Positions 29,629 to 38,210 of a DNA stretch of 64,000 nt are shown one piece after another. The notes beneath the pieces were generated by a model, which made no database searches, was not told where the DNA came from, and saw only the letters and a list, made by a program, of their open reading frames with translations. The stretch comes from Pseudomonas paraeruginosa PA7. Its GTDB lineage: Bacteria; Pseudomonadota; Gammaproteobacteria; Pseudomonadales; Pseudomonadaceae. A program made the position numbers and the translations under genes. Location of the stretch: assembly GCF_000017205.1 (NCBI RefSeq), contig NC_009656.1:1678001-1742000 (forward strand). The letters run 5' to 3'. Numbering within the stretch: the stretch's first letter is position 1; the number at the start of each line of letters is the position of its first letter.

Positions 29629-30825
29629 TCAGTCCTTGTCGCTGTTGTTGCTGCTGTCGAGCACCTCGTCCACTGGCGGGACGTGGGTGCAGCTTTCCAT
29701 GTGCACCGGATGCTCGAGCTGTTTGTTGAAGCGCTCCAGCGAGGCGTCCCGCGGCTTGGCGTCGCTGGCGAAGACCGGCGGGCTGAGCATGTAGGCGGTG
29801 AGCAGGCGGCTCAGCGCGGCGAGGCTGTCGATGTGCGTGCGCTCGTAGCCGTGGGTGGCGTCGCAGCCGAACGCCAGCAGCGCGGCGCGGGTGTCGTGGC
29901 CGGCGGCGATCGCCGACTGCGCGTCGCTGTGGTAGTAGCGGAACAGGTCGCGGCGCAGGGCGATGTCATGGCGCTCGCCGAGCCGCAGCAGGTGCCGCGA
30001 CAGATGGAAATCGTACGGTCCGCCGGAGTCCTGCATGGCCACGCTGACGCTGTGCTCGTTGGAGTTCTGGCCCTCGGCCACCGGGGCGATGTCGATCCCG
30101 ACGAACTCGCTGACGTCCCAGGGCAGGGCGCCGGCGGCGCCGGAGCCGACTTCCTCGGTGATGGTGAACAGCGGGTGGCAGTCGATCGGCGGCTCCTGGC
30201 CGCTTTCCTTGACCGCCTTCAGCGCCGCCAGCAGCGCCGCGACCCCAGCCTTGTCATCGAGGTGGCGGGCACTGATGTGGCCGCTCTCGGTGAACTCCGG
30301 CAACGGATCGAAGGCCACGTAGTCGCCTACCGAGACGCCCAGGCTCTCGCTGTCAGCGCGGCTGGCGGTATAGGCGTCGAGGCGCAGCTCGATGTTGTCC
30401 CAACTGATCTTCAGGTTGTCCACCTCGGTATTGAACGCGTGACCGGAGGCCAGCAGCGGCAGCACGCTGCCGCGGAACACGCCCTGTTCGGTGAACACCG
30501 TGACCCGGCTGCCCTCGGCGAAGCGGCTCGACCAGCAGCCTACCGGGGCCAGGCCCAGGCGGCCGTTGGGCTTGATCTCGCGGACCAGCGCGCCGATCGT
30601 GTCGAGATGCGCGGAAACCGCCCGGTCCGGGGTGTTCAGGCGGCCCTGGAGGGTCGCGCGGATGGTTCCCCGGCGAGTCATCTCGAAGGGCACGCCGAGT
30701 TCGTCGAGCTGTTCGGCGACATAGCGCACGATGGTGTCGGTGAAGCCGGTGGGGCTGGGGATGGCGAGCATTTCCAGCAGTACCCGTTGCAGGTAGTTGA
30801 GGTCCGGTTGTGGCAGAGGGGTCAT
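29629..30825 (-). CDS. M42-family metallopeptidase of the NAGGN osmolyte cluster
   Basis: A 398-residue zinc aminopeptidase-like protein. Metal-ligand segments typical of M42 are seen: VSAHLDTIGALV, ARHLDDKAGVAALLAAL, TITEEVGSGAAG and the histidine region near ATHGYERTHIDS. Its start overlaps the ngg stop (ATGA), and it is the third gene of the NAGGN operon. Homologs always found with this cluster are annotated as osmoprotectant NAGGN system peptidases, perhaps recycling the dipeptide. The role here is inferred from context. Confidence 0.9.
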   Translation of the reverse strand: MTPLPQPDLNYLQRVLLEMLAIPSPTGFTDTIVRYVAEQLDELGVPFEMTRRGTIRATLQGRLNTPDRAVSAHLDTIGALVREIKPNGRLGLAPVGCWSSRFAEGSRVTVFTEQGVFRGSVLPLLASGHAFNTEVDNLKISWDNIELRLDAYTASRADSESLGVSVGDYVAFDPLPEFTESGHISARHLDDKAGVAALLAALKAVKESGQEPPIDCHPLFTITEEVGSGAAGALPWDVSEFVGIDIAPVAEGQNSNEHSVSVAMQDSGGPYDFHLSRHLLRLGERHDIALRRDLFRYYHSDAQSAIAAGHDTRAALLAFGCDATHGYERTHIDSLAALSRLLTAYMLSPPVFASDAKPRDASLERFNKQLEHPVHMESCTHVPPVDEVLDSSNNSDKD

Positions 30826-32579
30826 GAAGGCACCTCGCGGCTGAGGGGGAAGAGAAGGTCGACGAAGCGTTCGGCGGTCGGCTGCGGCTCGTGGTTGGCC
30901 AGGCCGGCGCGCTCGTTGGCTTCGATGATCACGTAGTCGGGCTGGTCGGCGGCCTCGACCAGGAAGTCCAGGCCCACTACCGGGATCTCCAGGGCGCGCG
31001 CGGCCTGGATCGCGGCCTCGCGGAGGGCCGGGTGGAGGGCGTCGGTGACATCCTCGAGGATGCCGCCGGTGTGCAGGTTGGCGGTGCGCCGCACGGCCAG
31101 GTGCTCGCCGCTGGGCAGCACGTCGTCGTAGCCGTAGCCGGCTGCCTGCAGGGTGCGCTCGGTCTCGTGGTCGAGCGGGATGCGGCTTTCCCCGCCGGTG
31201 GCGGCCTGGCGTCGGCGGCTCTGGGCCTCGATCAGCTCGCGGATGCTGTGCCGGCCGTCGCCGATCACCGCGGCGGGGCGGCGGATGGCGGCGGCCACCA
31301 CCTCGTAGCCGATCACCAGCACGCGCAGGTCGTGACCGGCGTGGTAGCTCTCCAGCAGCACGCGCGAATCGAAATGGCGGGCGGCCTCGATGGCCTCCTC
31401 GACCTCTTGCGCGGTGTGCAGGTCGACCGCCACGCCCTGGCCCTGCTCGCCGTCCACCGGCTTGACCACCAGCGAAGCGTGCTCGGCGAGGAACGCGGCG
31501 TTTTCCTCGGCGCTGCCGGCCAGGCGCTGCTGCGGCTGGCGCAGGCCGGCGCGGTGCAGGGCGCGATGGGTGAGGACCTTGTCCTGGCAGAGGGTCATGC
31601 TTACCGCCGTGGTCAGGTCGGAGAGCGATTCGCGGCAACGGATCTGCCGGCCGCCCTGGGTCAGGGTGAACAGGCCACCCTCGGCGTCGTCGACGCGTAC
31701 CTCGATGCCGCGCCGGTGGGCCTCGTCGACGATGATCCGGGCGTAGGGGTTGAGGTCTTCCTCCGGGCCGGGACCGAGGAACAGCGACTGGTTGATGCCG
31801 TTCTTGCGCTTGATGGTGAAGGTCGCCAGCTCGCGGAAGCCGAGCTTGCGGTAGAGCGCCTTGGCCTGCTGGTTGTTGTGCAGCACCGAGAGATCGAGGT
31901 AGGCCAGTTCGCGGCTCATGAAGTGCTCGACCAGGTGCCGCACCAGCGCCTCGCCGACCCCCGGCCGGCTGCATTGCGGGTCCACCGCCAGGCACCAGAG
32001 GCTGGAGCCGCCCTCCGGATCCTGGAATGCCTTGGCGTGGTTCAGGCCCATCACCGTGCCTACCGCGACGCCAGTGTCGGCGTCCTCGGCCAGCCAATAG
32101 ATCGGCCCGCCCTGGTGGCGCGGGCTGAGGCGTTCGGTCTGCACCGGAAGCATGCCGCGCGCCAGGTACAGGCGGTTGATCGCCGCCCAGTCTTCCCCGG
32201 TATGCACCCGGCGGATACGGAAACCGCGTGGCGGACGGCGCGCCGGGCGGTAGTCGGTGAACCACAGGCGCAGGGTATCCGAGGGGTCGAGGAACAGTTG
32301 CTGCGGGGCGTGCGCCAGGACCTGCTGCGGCGCCGCCACGTAGAGCGCGATGTCGCGTTCTCCGGGGGCTTCCTGGAGCAGGTCGCGAGCCAGCTCCTCG
32401 GCGTCCGGATAGGTCTGTCCGATCAGCAGGCGACCCCAGCCGCAGTGGATGCTCAGCGGTTTCTCGGTCGGCTCGCTGTGATCTTCGGCAAGACGCGCCT
32501 GCAGGCGTTCGTAGGTGGGCGCCTGGATGCGTTGCAGGCGCTGGTTGTGCGGATGAGGCAGATGCAAGTGGCCTTTCAT
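30822..32579 (-). CDS. ngg: N-acetylglutaminylglutamine synthetase (GNAT + ATP-grasp)
   Basis: A 585-residue fusion: a GNAT acetyltransferase domain (about 110-270, with YLDLSVLHNNQQAKALYRKLGFREL as the acetyl-CoA region) followed by an ATP-grasp ligase domain (about 290-585, with VKPVDGEQGQGVAVDL and GLDFLVEAADQPDYVIIEANERAG). Ngg acetylates and ligates glutamine to make N-acetylglutaminylglutamine, precursor of the compatible solute NAGGN. It lies between the amidotransferase and peptidase genes and overlaps the latter by four bases. A hairpin lies in its leader. Confidence 0.93.
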   Translation of the reverse strand: MKGHLHLPHPHNQRLQRIQAPTYERLQARLAEDHSEPTEKPLSIHCGWGRLLIGQTYPDAEELARDLLQEAPGERDIALYVAAPQQVLAHAPQQLFLDPSDTLRLWFTDYRPARRPPRGFRIRRVHTGEDWAAINRLYLARGMLPVQTERLSPRHQGGPIYWLAEDADTGVAVGTVMGLNHAKAFQDPEGGSSLWCLAVDPQCSRPGVGEALVRHLVEHFMSRELAYLDLSVLHNNQQAKALYRKLGFRELATFTIKRKNGINQSLFLGPGPEEDLNPYARIIVDEAHRRGIEVRVDDAEGGLFTLTQGGRQIRCRESLSDLTTAVSMTLCQDKVLTHRALHRAGLRQPQQRLAGSAEENAAFLAEHASLVVKPVDGEQGQGVAVDLHTAQEVEEAIEAARHFDSRVLLESYHAGHDLRVLVIGYEVVAAAIRRPAAVIGDGRHSIRELIEAQSRRRQAATGGESRIPLDHETERTLQAAGYGYDDVLPSGEHLAVRRTANLHTGGILEDVTDALHPALREAAIQAARALEIPVVGLDFLVEAADQPDYVIIEANERAGLANHEPQPTAERFVDLLFPLSREVPS

Positions 32580-32593
32580 GATCGCTCCTGGTT

Positions 32594-32616
32594 CGGGCCC
32601 CTGCGTCGGGGGCCCG
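32594..32616 (-). other. Hairpin between the asnO-like gene and ngg
   Basis: CGGGCCCC-N7-GGGGCCCG is a perfect 8-base stem inside the 40-base gap, directly before the ngg ribosome site (AGGAGCG). On the transcribed minus strand no T-run follows, so it is probably a translation or stability element rather than a terminator. Confidence 0.65.
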
Positions 32617-32619
32617 TTT

Positions 32620-34389
32620 TCAAAGTCCCTGTTCGCTGAGCCAGAGGTTCAGCGCGGCCAGCTGCCACAGCTTGGAGCCGCGCAGCGGGGTGAGGTCGCC
32701 GTCCGGTTCGCTCAGCAGGCGATCGAAGATCGCCGGCTGGAACAGGCCGCGGTCCTGGCTCGGGTCGAGCAGCAGTTCGCGTACCCACTCGCGGGTGCGA
32801 CCCTGCAGGTGCTTGAGGCCGGGCACCGGGAAGTAGCCCTTGGGCCGGTCGATGACTTCGCTGGGAATCACCTTGCGCGCGGCGCCCTTGAGCACCTGCT
32901 TGCCGCCATCGCCGAGCTTGAAGCGGGCGGGAATGCGCGCCGACAGTTCGGCCAGGCGGTAGTCGAGGAATGGCACGCGGGCCTCCAGGCCCCAGGCCAT
33001 GGTCATGTTGTCGACCCGCTTGACCGGGTCGTCGACCAGCATGATCGTGCTGTCCAGGCGCAGCGCCTTGTCCACCGCGGCCTCGGCGCCGGGGCTGGCG
33101 AAGTGGTCGCGGACGAAGCGCCCGGCGACGTCCTCGACGCGGAAGCGCTCGCCGACCGTGGCCAGGTATTCCTCGTGGTCGCGGTCGAAGAACGCCGCGC
33201 GGTAGGCGGCGAAGGCGTCGGCGGCGCCATCCACCTTCGGGTACCAGTGGTAGCCGGCGAACAGCTCGTCGGCGCCCTGGCCGCTCTGCACCACCTTGCA
33301 GTGCCTGGAGACTTCCCGCGCGAGCAGGTAGAAGGCGATGCAGTCATGGCTGACCATCGGTTCGCTCATGGCGCGGAACGCCGCCGGCAACTGCTCGATC
33401 ACCTCGTGCTCGCCGATGCGCAGGCGATGGTGGCGGGTGTGGTAGCGCTCGGCGATCAGGTCGGAATACTGGAACTCGTCGCCGCGCTCGCCGCCGGCAT
33501 CCTCGAAGCCGATGGAGAAGGTCAGCAGGTTGTCCACCCCGGCTTCATGCAGCAGGCCCACCAGCAGGCTCGAGTCGACCCCGCCGGAGAGCAGCACGCC
33601 GACTTCGCGGGCGGCGCGCTGGCGGATCGCCACCGCCTCGCGCAGGCCGTCGAGCACACGCTCCTGCCAGTCGTCGAGGGTCAGCTCGCGCTCGTCCGGT
33701 TGCGGGCCGTAGTCCAGGCTCCACCAGGTGCGCTGTTCGCTGCTGCCGTCGAGGTCGACGCTCATCCAGGTCGCCGGCGGCAGTTTCTTCACGCCGGCGA
33801 GCAGGGTGTGCGGCGCCGGGACCACGGCGTGGAAGTTGAGGTAGAAGTTCAGCGCCTGCGGATCGAGGTCGCTGCCGATGTCGCCGCCCTTGAGCAGGGC
33901 CGGCAGGCTCGAGGCGAAGCGCAGGCGCGAGCGCTCGAGGCTGTAATAGAGAGGCTTGATGCCGAGGCGGTCGCGGGCCAGGAACAACCGCTGGCGATCG
34001 CGCTCCCAGACGGCGAAGGCGAACATCCCATTGAGCCGGGGCAATAAATCGGCGCCCCAGGCGTGATACCCCTTCAAGAGAACTTCGGTGTCGCCGCCGG
34101 AGAAGAACCGATAGCCAAGGCTTTCCAGTTCGCCACGCAGTTCGGGGTAGTTGTAGATGGCGCCATTGAACACCATGGCCAGGCCGAGGTCGGGATCGAT
34201 CATCGGTTGGCCGGAAGCTTCCGCCAGGTCCATGATCTTCAGCCGTCGATGTCCGAGGGCGATCGGGCCCTGGGCGTGGAAGCCCCAGGCGTCGGGGCCG
34301 CGAGGGGCCAGGTGGTGGGTGATGCGTTCGACCGCTGCGAGGTCGGCTGCCTGGTTGTCGAAACGAAACTCTCCTGATATGCCGCACAT
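32620..34389 (-). CDS. asnO: AsnB-like glutamine amidotransferase of NAGGN biosynthesis
   Basis: A 589-residue asparagine-synthetase-type enzyme. The start at MCGISGEFRF (34389) puts the amidotransferase nucleophile at Cys2; the earlier in-frame ATG at 34446 would bury it and is rejected. The class II glutaminase domain covers about 1-200 (HRRLKIMDLAEASGQP, FNGAIYNYPELR). The synthetase domain follows, with the PP-loop LLSGGVDSSLLVG near 260. It amidates N-acetylglutaminylglutamine to NAGGN, accumulated under osmotic stress. First gene of the operon, divergent from a MarR gene. Confidence 0.93.
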   Translation of the reverse strand: MCGISGEFRFDNQAADLAAVERITHHLAPRGPDAWGFHAQGPIALGHRRLKIMDLAEASGQPMIDPDLGLAMVFNGAIYNYPELRGELESLGYRFFSGGDTEVLLKGYHAWGADLLPRLNGMFAFAVWERDRQRLFLARDRLGIKPLYYSLERSRLRFASSLPALLKGGDIGSDLDPQALNFYLNFHAVVPAPHTLLAGVKKLPPATWMSVDLDGSSEQRTWWSLDYGPQPDERELTLDDWQERVLDGLREAVAIRQRAAREVGVLLSGGVDSSLLVGLLHEAGVDNLLTFSIGFEDAGGERGDEFQYSDLIAERYHTRHHRLRIGEHEVIEQLPAAFRAMSEPMVSHDCIAFYLLAREVSRHCKVVQSGQGADELFAGYHWYPKVDGAADAFAAYRAAFFDRDHEEYLATVGERFRVEDVAGRFVRDHFASPGAEAAVDKALRLDSTIMLVDDPVKRVDNMTMAWGLEARVPFLDYRLAELSARIPARFKLGDGGKQVLKGAARKVIPSEVIDRPKGYFPVPGLKHLQGRTREWVRELLLDPSQDRGLFQPAIFDRLLSEPDGDLTPLRGSKLWQLAALNLWLSEQGL

Positions 34390-34533
34390 ATTCCTTACCG
34401 GTTCTCCGTTGGGGAAGTGGGTTTTGTGTACTCCTTCCGGGTACATGACTTACCTAACAGAGGACCGTTACAGTTGGAAGGAGTTCTATACGAATTTGCC
34501 GGGCCTATCAGGACCCTTAACGAAGAATTTATT
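34390..34533. promoter_or_regulatory. Divergent promoter region of the NAGGN operon and the MarR gene
   Basis: These 144 bases are less GC-rich than the flanks and hold the start sites of both the osmolyte operon and the regulator. No clean dyad or sigma-factor pair could be fixed by eye. The divergent arrangement makes this the likely operator of the MarR protein. Confidence 0.55.
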
Positions 34534-35007
34534 ATGGTTGAAAGTAATAAGACCGCTGCCGATACCTATTCGCTCGCTATTTTCCGCGCCATCCGCCGTC
34601 TCCAGCAGGCCGCCGAAATCCACTCCAAGCGGCTCAGCCGCTATGGCGGCCTGACCCCGCTGCAATTGCTGATCCTGCACGTCCTGGCGGTGGAGGGAGA
34701 GCTGACCGCGACGCAACTGGCCAAGCTGGTCAGCCTGTCCCAGGCATCGCTCTCCGGCGTGCTCGATCGCCTCGAAGGACGCGGCCTGCTCTACCGCCGG
34801 CGCGACGAGCAGGACCGGCGCAAGTCCTGGCTGCACCTCGACCCGGCCGGTCACCAGGCCCTGGCCGAGGCGCCGCCGCTGTTGCCGGAGTACGTCATCG
34901 AGCGCTTCGCCGCGTTGCCCGAGTGGGAGCGCCACGGCCTGCTGGCCGCGTTGCTGCGCGCGGCCGACCTGTTCGGCCTGCCGGAAGAGGATGTCGAGGA
35001 AGAGTGA
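34534..35007 (+). CDS. MarR-family transcriptional regulator
   Basis: A 157-residue regulator with a winged helix-turn-helix: TPLQLLILHVLAVEGELTATQLAKLV followed by SQASLSGVLDRLEGRGLLYRRRDEQDRRKSWLHL, with the DxR wing motif of MarR proteins. The start MVESNKTAADTYSLAIFRAI at 34534 gives the family length; the open frame extends upstream to 34417 without a family-like sequence. It is divergent from the NAGGN osmolyte operon, so control of that operon is plausible but unproven. A repeat copy follows. Confidence 0.9.
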   Translation: MVESNKTAADTYSLAIFRAIRRLQQAAEIHSKRLSRYGGLTPLQLLILHVLAVEGELTATQLAKLVSLSQASLSGVLDRLEGRGLLYRRRDEQDRRKSWLHLDPAGHQALAEAPPLLPEYVIERFAALPEWERHGLLAALLRAADLFGLPEEDVEEE

Positions 35008-35077
35008 GGGATTCAGGTTCGCTACGAAAGACAGTCGCGTCGGCGGTCTTTACCTGGCGAACCTGCCGGTGCAGGCT

Positions 35078-35180
35078 GGCGGACAACCGCGTTGCGGTTA
35101 ACCGCCTACGCCATGGCGTGACCTCCGCGTAGGGCGGATAACGCCGTCGGCGTTATCCGCCGACCCAGCGATATCCGCCC
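35078..35180. repeat. Palindromic intergenic repeat, copy 4 (two hairpins and a half-site)
   Basis: GGCGGACAACCGC-gttGCGGTTAACCGCC (35078-35106) and GTAGGGCGGATAACGCC-gtc-GGCGTTATCCGCC (35129-35161) lie in tandem, with a further ATATCCGCCC half-site. They fill most of the 243-base gap between the MarR gene and the convergent permease gene; nothing else was seen there. Confidence 0.87.
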
Positions 35181-35250
35181 GACGGCATGGCATGACCGTC
35201 GAGCAGGGCGAATAACGCCGCTTCCCCGGTGCCCCGGCCGCCGAGGAAAA

Positions 35251-36003
35251 CTACCCGCCGTACAGCTTCTGCGCCGCCAGGGAGAAGCTCACCGCCACCA
35301 GCATCAGCGCGAACAGGCGTTGCAGGGTCGGGCCGCCGAGGCGCTGTGCCAGCAGGTTGCCGCCGAGCACGCCGACCGCGCCGCCGGCGGCGAGGCCGCC
35401 GAGCAGCGGCAGCGGCGGGTGGGCGCCGGTCAGGTAGATGAGGAAGCCGCCGCCGGAGACCAGCGCGATCACCGCCATCGAGGTGGCGGTGGCGGCCATC
35501 ATCGACAGTGGGGTGAACCAGAGCAGCCCCGGCACCACCAGAAAGCCGCCGCCCACTCCCATCAATCCCGACAGCAAGCCGACCGCCAGGCCGATGCCGA
35601 GCAGCGGCAGGTTCCGTGCTTGGTCGCTGGCCTCGCGTTTCATTCCGGCGCCGCGCCACATGCGCCAGGCCGACCAGAGCACCAGCAGGCAGAAGGCGAC
35701 GATCAGCACGCCTTCCGGGACGAAGCGGCCGAGCCATTGGCCGACGGCGTTGCTCGGCAGGCCGGCCAGCGCCAGGATCAGCACCGGCCGCCAGGCTACC
35801 TGGCCCTGGCGCGCTCGCGGGATGGCGCCGATCAGCGCCGACAGGGCGACCGCGCCGAGGCTCACGCCGATGGCGTCGCGCAGCGGCAGGTGCAGGCTGA
35901 GCAGCAGGGGCAGGGCGACCAGCGAGCCGCCGGCGCCGGTGAGGCCGAGCAGCAGGCCGAGAACGGCGCCGATGCCCAGGGATTCGAAGAGCAGTACATC
36001 CAT
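35251..36003 (-). CDS. TauE/SafE-family sulfite/anion permease
   Basis: A 250-residue membrane protein with about eight helices and the paired TauE/SafE repeats: GLLLGLTGAGGSLVALPLLL in the first half and GLLSGLMGVGGGFLVVPGLL in the second. Family members export sulfite or sulfoacetate or transport other small anions; the substrate here is unknown. It lies 100 bases downstream of mnmC on the same strand. Confidence 0.9.
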   Translation of the reverse strand: MDVLLFESLGIGAVLGLLLGLTGAGGSLVALPLLLSLHLPLRDAIGVSLGAVALSALIGAIPRARQGQVAWRPVLILALAGLPSNAVGQWLGRFVPEGVLIVAFCLLVLWSAWRMWRGAGMKREASDQARNLPLLGIGLAVGLLSGLMGVGGGFLVVPGLLWFTPLSMMAATATSMAVIALVSGGGFLIYLTGAHPPLPLLGGLAAGGAVGVLGGNLLAQRLGGPTLQRLFALMLVAVSFSLAAQKLYGG

Positions 36004-36103
36004 CGTCGATCAACTATTTCCGCGGGTGAGCCAGCCGGTGGTCCGGTATGGCCTGCGCGTGCGGCAGGCCCGAAGGGTAGCGCAAATCGGTGCGCCCGGG
36101 GCT

Positions 36104-38068
36104 TCAGCCGCGCTGCCCGCGCACCAGGTCGCGCAGCAGGAAGCGGTTCGGGTGGCAGGCCTCGCCCACCGCGCGCGGCAGCGGCAGCGGCTCGCCGCAG
36201 ATCCACGCCGCCAGCAGTTCGCCGGACAGCGGCGCGCTGATCAGCCCGCGCGAGCCGTGGCCGCTGTTCAGGTACAGGCCTGGCAGCCAGGGGCAGGCAC
36301 GCTCCGGCACCTGGCGGGCGTCGCGGGCGAGCACCGCGTAGGCCTCGTCGAAGGCCGCGCGCTCGGCCAGCGGGCCTACCAGGGGCAGGTAGTCGGGGCT
36401 GGTGCAGCGGAATGCCGCGCGGCCTTCCAGGCGCTCCAGCGGCAGGTCGTCGGCGCCCAGGCGCTGCAACAGGTCGGGGGATATTTCCCGCAGCAGTTCG
36501 AGGTTGCCCTGGTGTTCGGCGAGGGTCGGCGCCAGGTCTTCGCTCTTGAAGTCGAAGCTGGCGCCGAGGGTGTGTTCGTCGCCACGCGGTGGAGCGACAT
36601 AGCCCTCGGCGCAGACCACGGTGCGCAGCGCCCGGCTCTGCGCGGTGGCCGGCAGGCGGGTGACCTGTCCGCGGATGCGCTTCAGCGGTAGCTCGGCGGC
36701 GGGCGGGAAGTCGCGGATGTCGGCGGCGGTGGCGAGGATCGCGAGTGGCGCGCGGGCCAGGCATTCGTCGCCGGCGTAGGCGCACCAGTCGTCTCCCTCG
36801 CGGCGCAAGCGTACCGCCCGGCCGCTCAGCAGGGTGATCCCGGGCGTGGTGGCCAGGGCCTGGCAGAGGGCGGGCGGATGGACCCAGCCGGCCTCGGGAT
36901 AGAACAGGCCGCCGGCGGGCAGGGCGACACCGGCGAGGCGCTCGGCCTGCTCGCGGTCCAGGCCGTGCAGGAGGTCGGCGGGGAAGGCTGCGGCCAGTTG
37001 CGCCTGGCGTTGTGCTTCCTTGGCGTCGAAGGCCAGTTGCAGTACGCCGCAGGCGTCCCAGTCGTGGCCGCGCCGCAGGCGTTCGAGCAGCCGGCGGGTA
37101 TGGCCGAAGCCGCTGAGTACCAGGCGCGACAGCGGCGTGCCATGGGCCGAGAGTTTCAGGTAGAGCACGCCCTGGGGGTTGCCCGAGGCCTCCCGGGCGA
37201 GGCCGGGATGGCGCTCGATCAGGGTCACCTGCCAGCCGCGCGCGGCGAGGCTGGCGGCGCTGGCGCAGCCGGCCAGGCCGCCGCCGACCACCAGGGCCGC
37301 GCGACGTCCGGCATGGGGCGCGGGGCGTGCGTACCAGGGCTTGCCGGCACTCGCCGGCGGCCCTTGGTAGGTGCCGCCGAGCATCTCGCGCTTCTGCCCG
37401 TAGCCCGGTACCCGTTGCATGGCGAAGCCGGCCTCGATCAGCCCGCGGCGGACGAAACCGGCGCTGGTGAAGGTGCCCAGGGTCGCCTGCGGCGCCGACA
37501 GCCGCGCCAGTTCGGCGAACAGCGCGGGCGACCACATGTCCGGGTTCTTCGCCGGGGCGAAGCCGTCGAGGAACCAGGCGTCGATCCGCGCGTCAAGCTG
37601 CGGCAGGCATTCCAGGGCATCGCCCAGCAGCAGGGTCAGGCCGACCCGGCCGCCGGCGAACGCCAGGCGCTGAAAGCCCGGGTGCAGGGCGAGATACTGA
37701 CCCAGCAGGGGCTCGCTCCAGGGCGCCAGTTCCGGCCACAGGGCCAGGGCGCGGCGCAGGTCGGCGGCGGCGAGGGGGAATTTCTCCACGCTGACGAACT
37801 CCAGGCGCGCGCCGGGCGGTGCCACCCGCTCGAACAGTTGCCAGGCGCAAAGGAAGTTCAGCCCGGTGCCGAAGCCGGTCTCGCCGATGCACAGCGCCTC
37901 GCCATCGCCCAGCGCGGCGAAGCGCTCGGCGAGGCGGTTGGTGGCGAGGAACACGTGGCGTGTCTCGTCGAGTCCCGAATGCCGGGAGAAATACACGTCG
38001 CCGAAGACGCGGGACAGCGGCTGGCCGTTTTCGTCCCAGTCGAGCTGGGCATGCTGGAAGTCGGACAT
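36104..38068 (-). CDS. mnmC: MnmC, bifunctional tRNA mnm5s2U34 methyltransferase / FAD oxidoreductase
   Basis: A 654-residue fusion. The N-terminal methyltransferase (about 1-240) shows ETGFGTGLNFL and DAWFLDGFAPAKNPDMW. The C-terminal FAD-dependent DAO domain (about 255-654) shows VVGGGLAGCASAASLAARGW and the late NSGHGSRGLISAPLSGELLA. It completes 5-methylaminomethyl-2-thiouridine at tRNA wobble positions by removing the carboxymethyl group and then methylating. The start MSDFQHAQLDWDENGQP is standard. The gene is divergent from the polyphosphate kinase gene. Confidence 0.95.
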   Translation of the reverse strand: MSDFQHAQLDWDENGQPLSRVFGDVYFSRHSGLDETRHVFLATNRLAERFAALGDGEALCIGETGFGTGLNFLCAWQLFERVAPPGARLEFVSVEKFPLAAADLRRALALWPELAPWSEPLLGQYLALHPGFQRLAFAGGRVGLTLLLGDALECLPQLDARIDAWFLDGFAPAKNPDMWSPALFAELARLSAPQATLGTFTSAGFVRRGLIEAGFAMQRVPGYGQKREMLGGTYQGPPASAGKPWYARPAPHAGRRAALVVGGGLAGCASAASLAARGWQVTLIERHPGLAREASGNPQGVLYLKLSAHGTPLSRLVLSGFGHTRRLLERLRRGHDWDACGVLQLAFDAKEAQRQAQLAAAFPADLLHGLDREQAERLAGVALPAGGLFYPEAGWVHPPALCQALATTPGITLLSGRAVRLRREGDDWCAYAGDECLARAPLAILATAADIRDFPPAAELPLKRIRGQVTRLPATAQSRALRTVVCAEGYVAPPRGDEHTLGASFDFKSEDLAPTLAEHQGNLELLREISPDLLQRLGADDLPLERLEGRAAFRCTSPDYLPLVGPLAERAAFDEAYAVLARDARQVPERACPWLPGLYLNSGHGSRGLISAPLSGELLAAWICGEPLPLPRAVGEACHPNRFLLRDLVRGQRG

Positions 38069-38210
38069 GGAGGAACCTGGAAAAGCGGATGGCGCATTTT
38101 ACGGGGCTTTGCCCGCCGGCGGCGAGGCGCTGCGCGAAGATGCCGCGCCGCGCGCAGACAGCCGCACGCCGATCCGCTACCTTGAAGGACTCAGGATAAG
38201 GGAGACCTTC

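Noticed and set aside
29629-32265. An 878-residue fusion reading of the M42 peptidase
   Set aside because: The N-terminal part is the ngg gene read in another frame; the peptidase begins at 30825 with a coupled ATG.
36050-36070. GGCCTGC-N7-GCAGGCC hairpin after mnmC
   Set aside because: No T-run on the transcribed strand and a short stem; not strong enough to list as a terminator.
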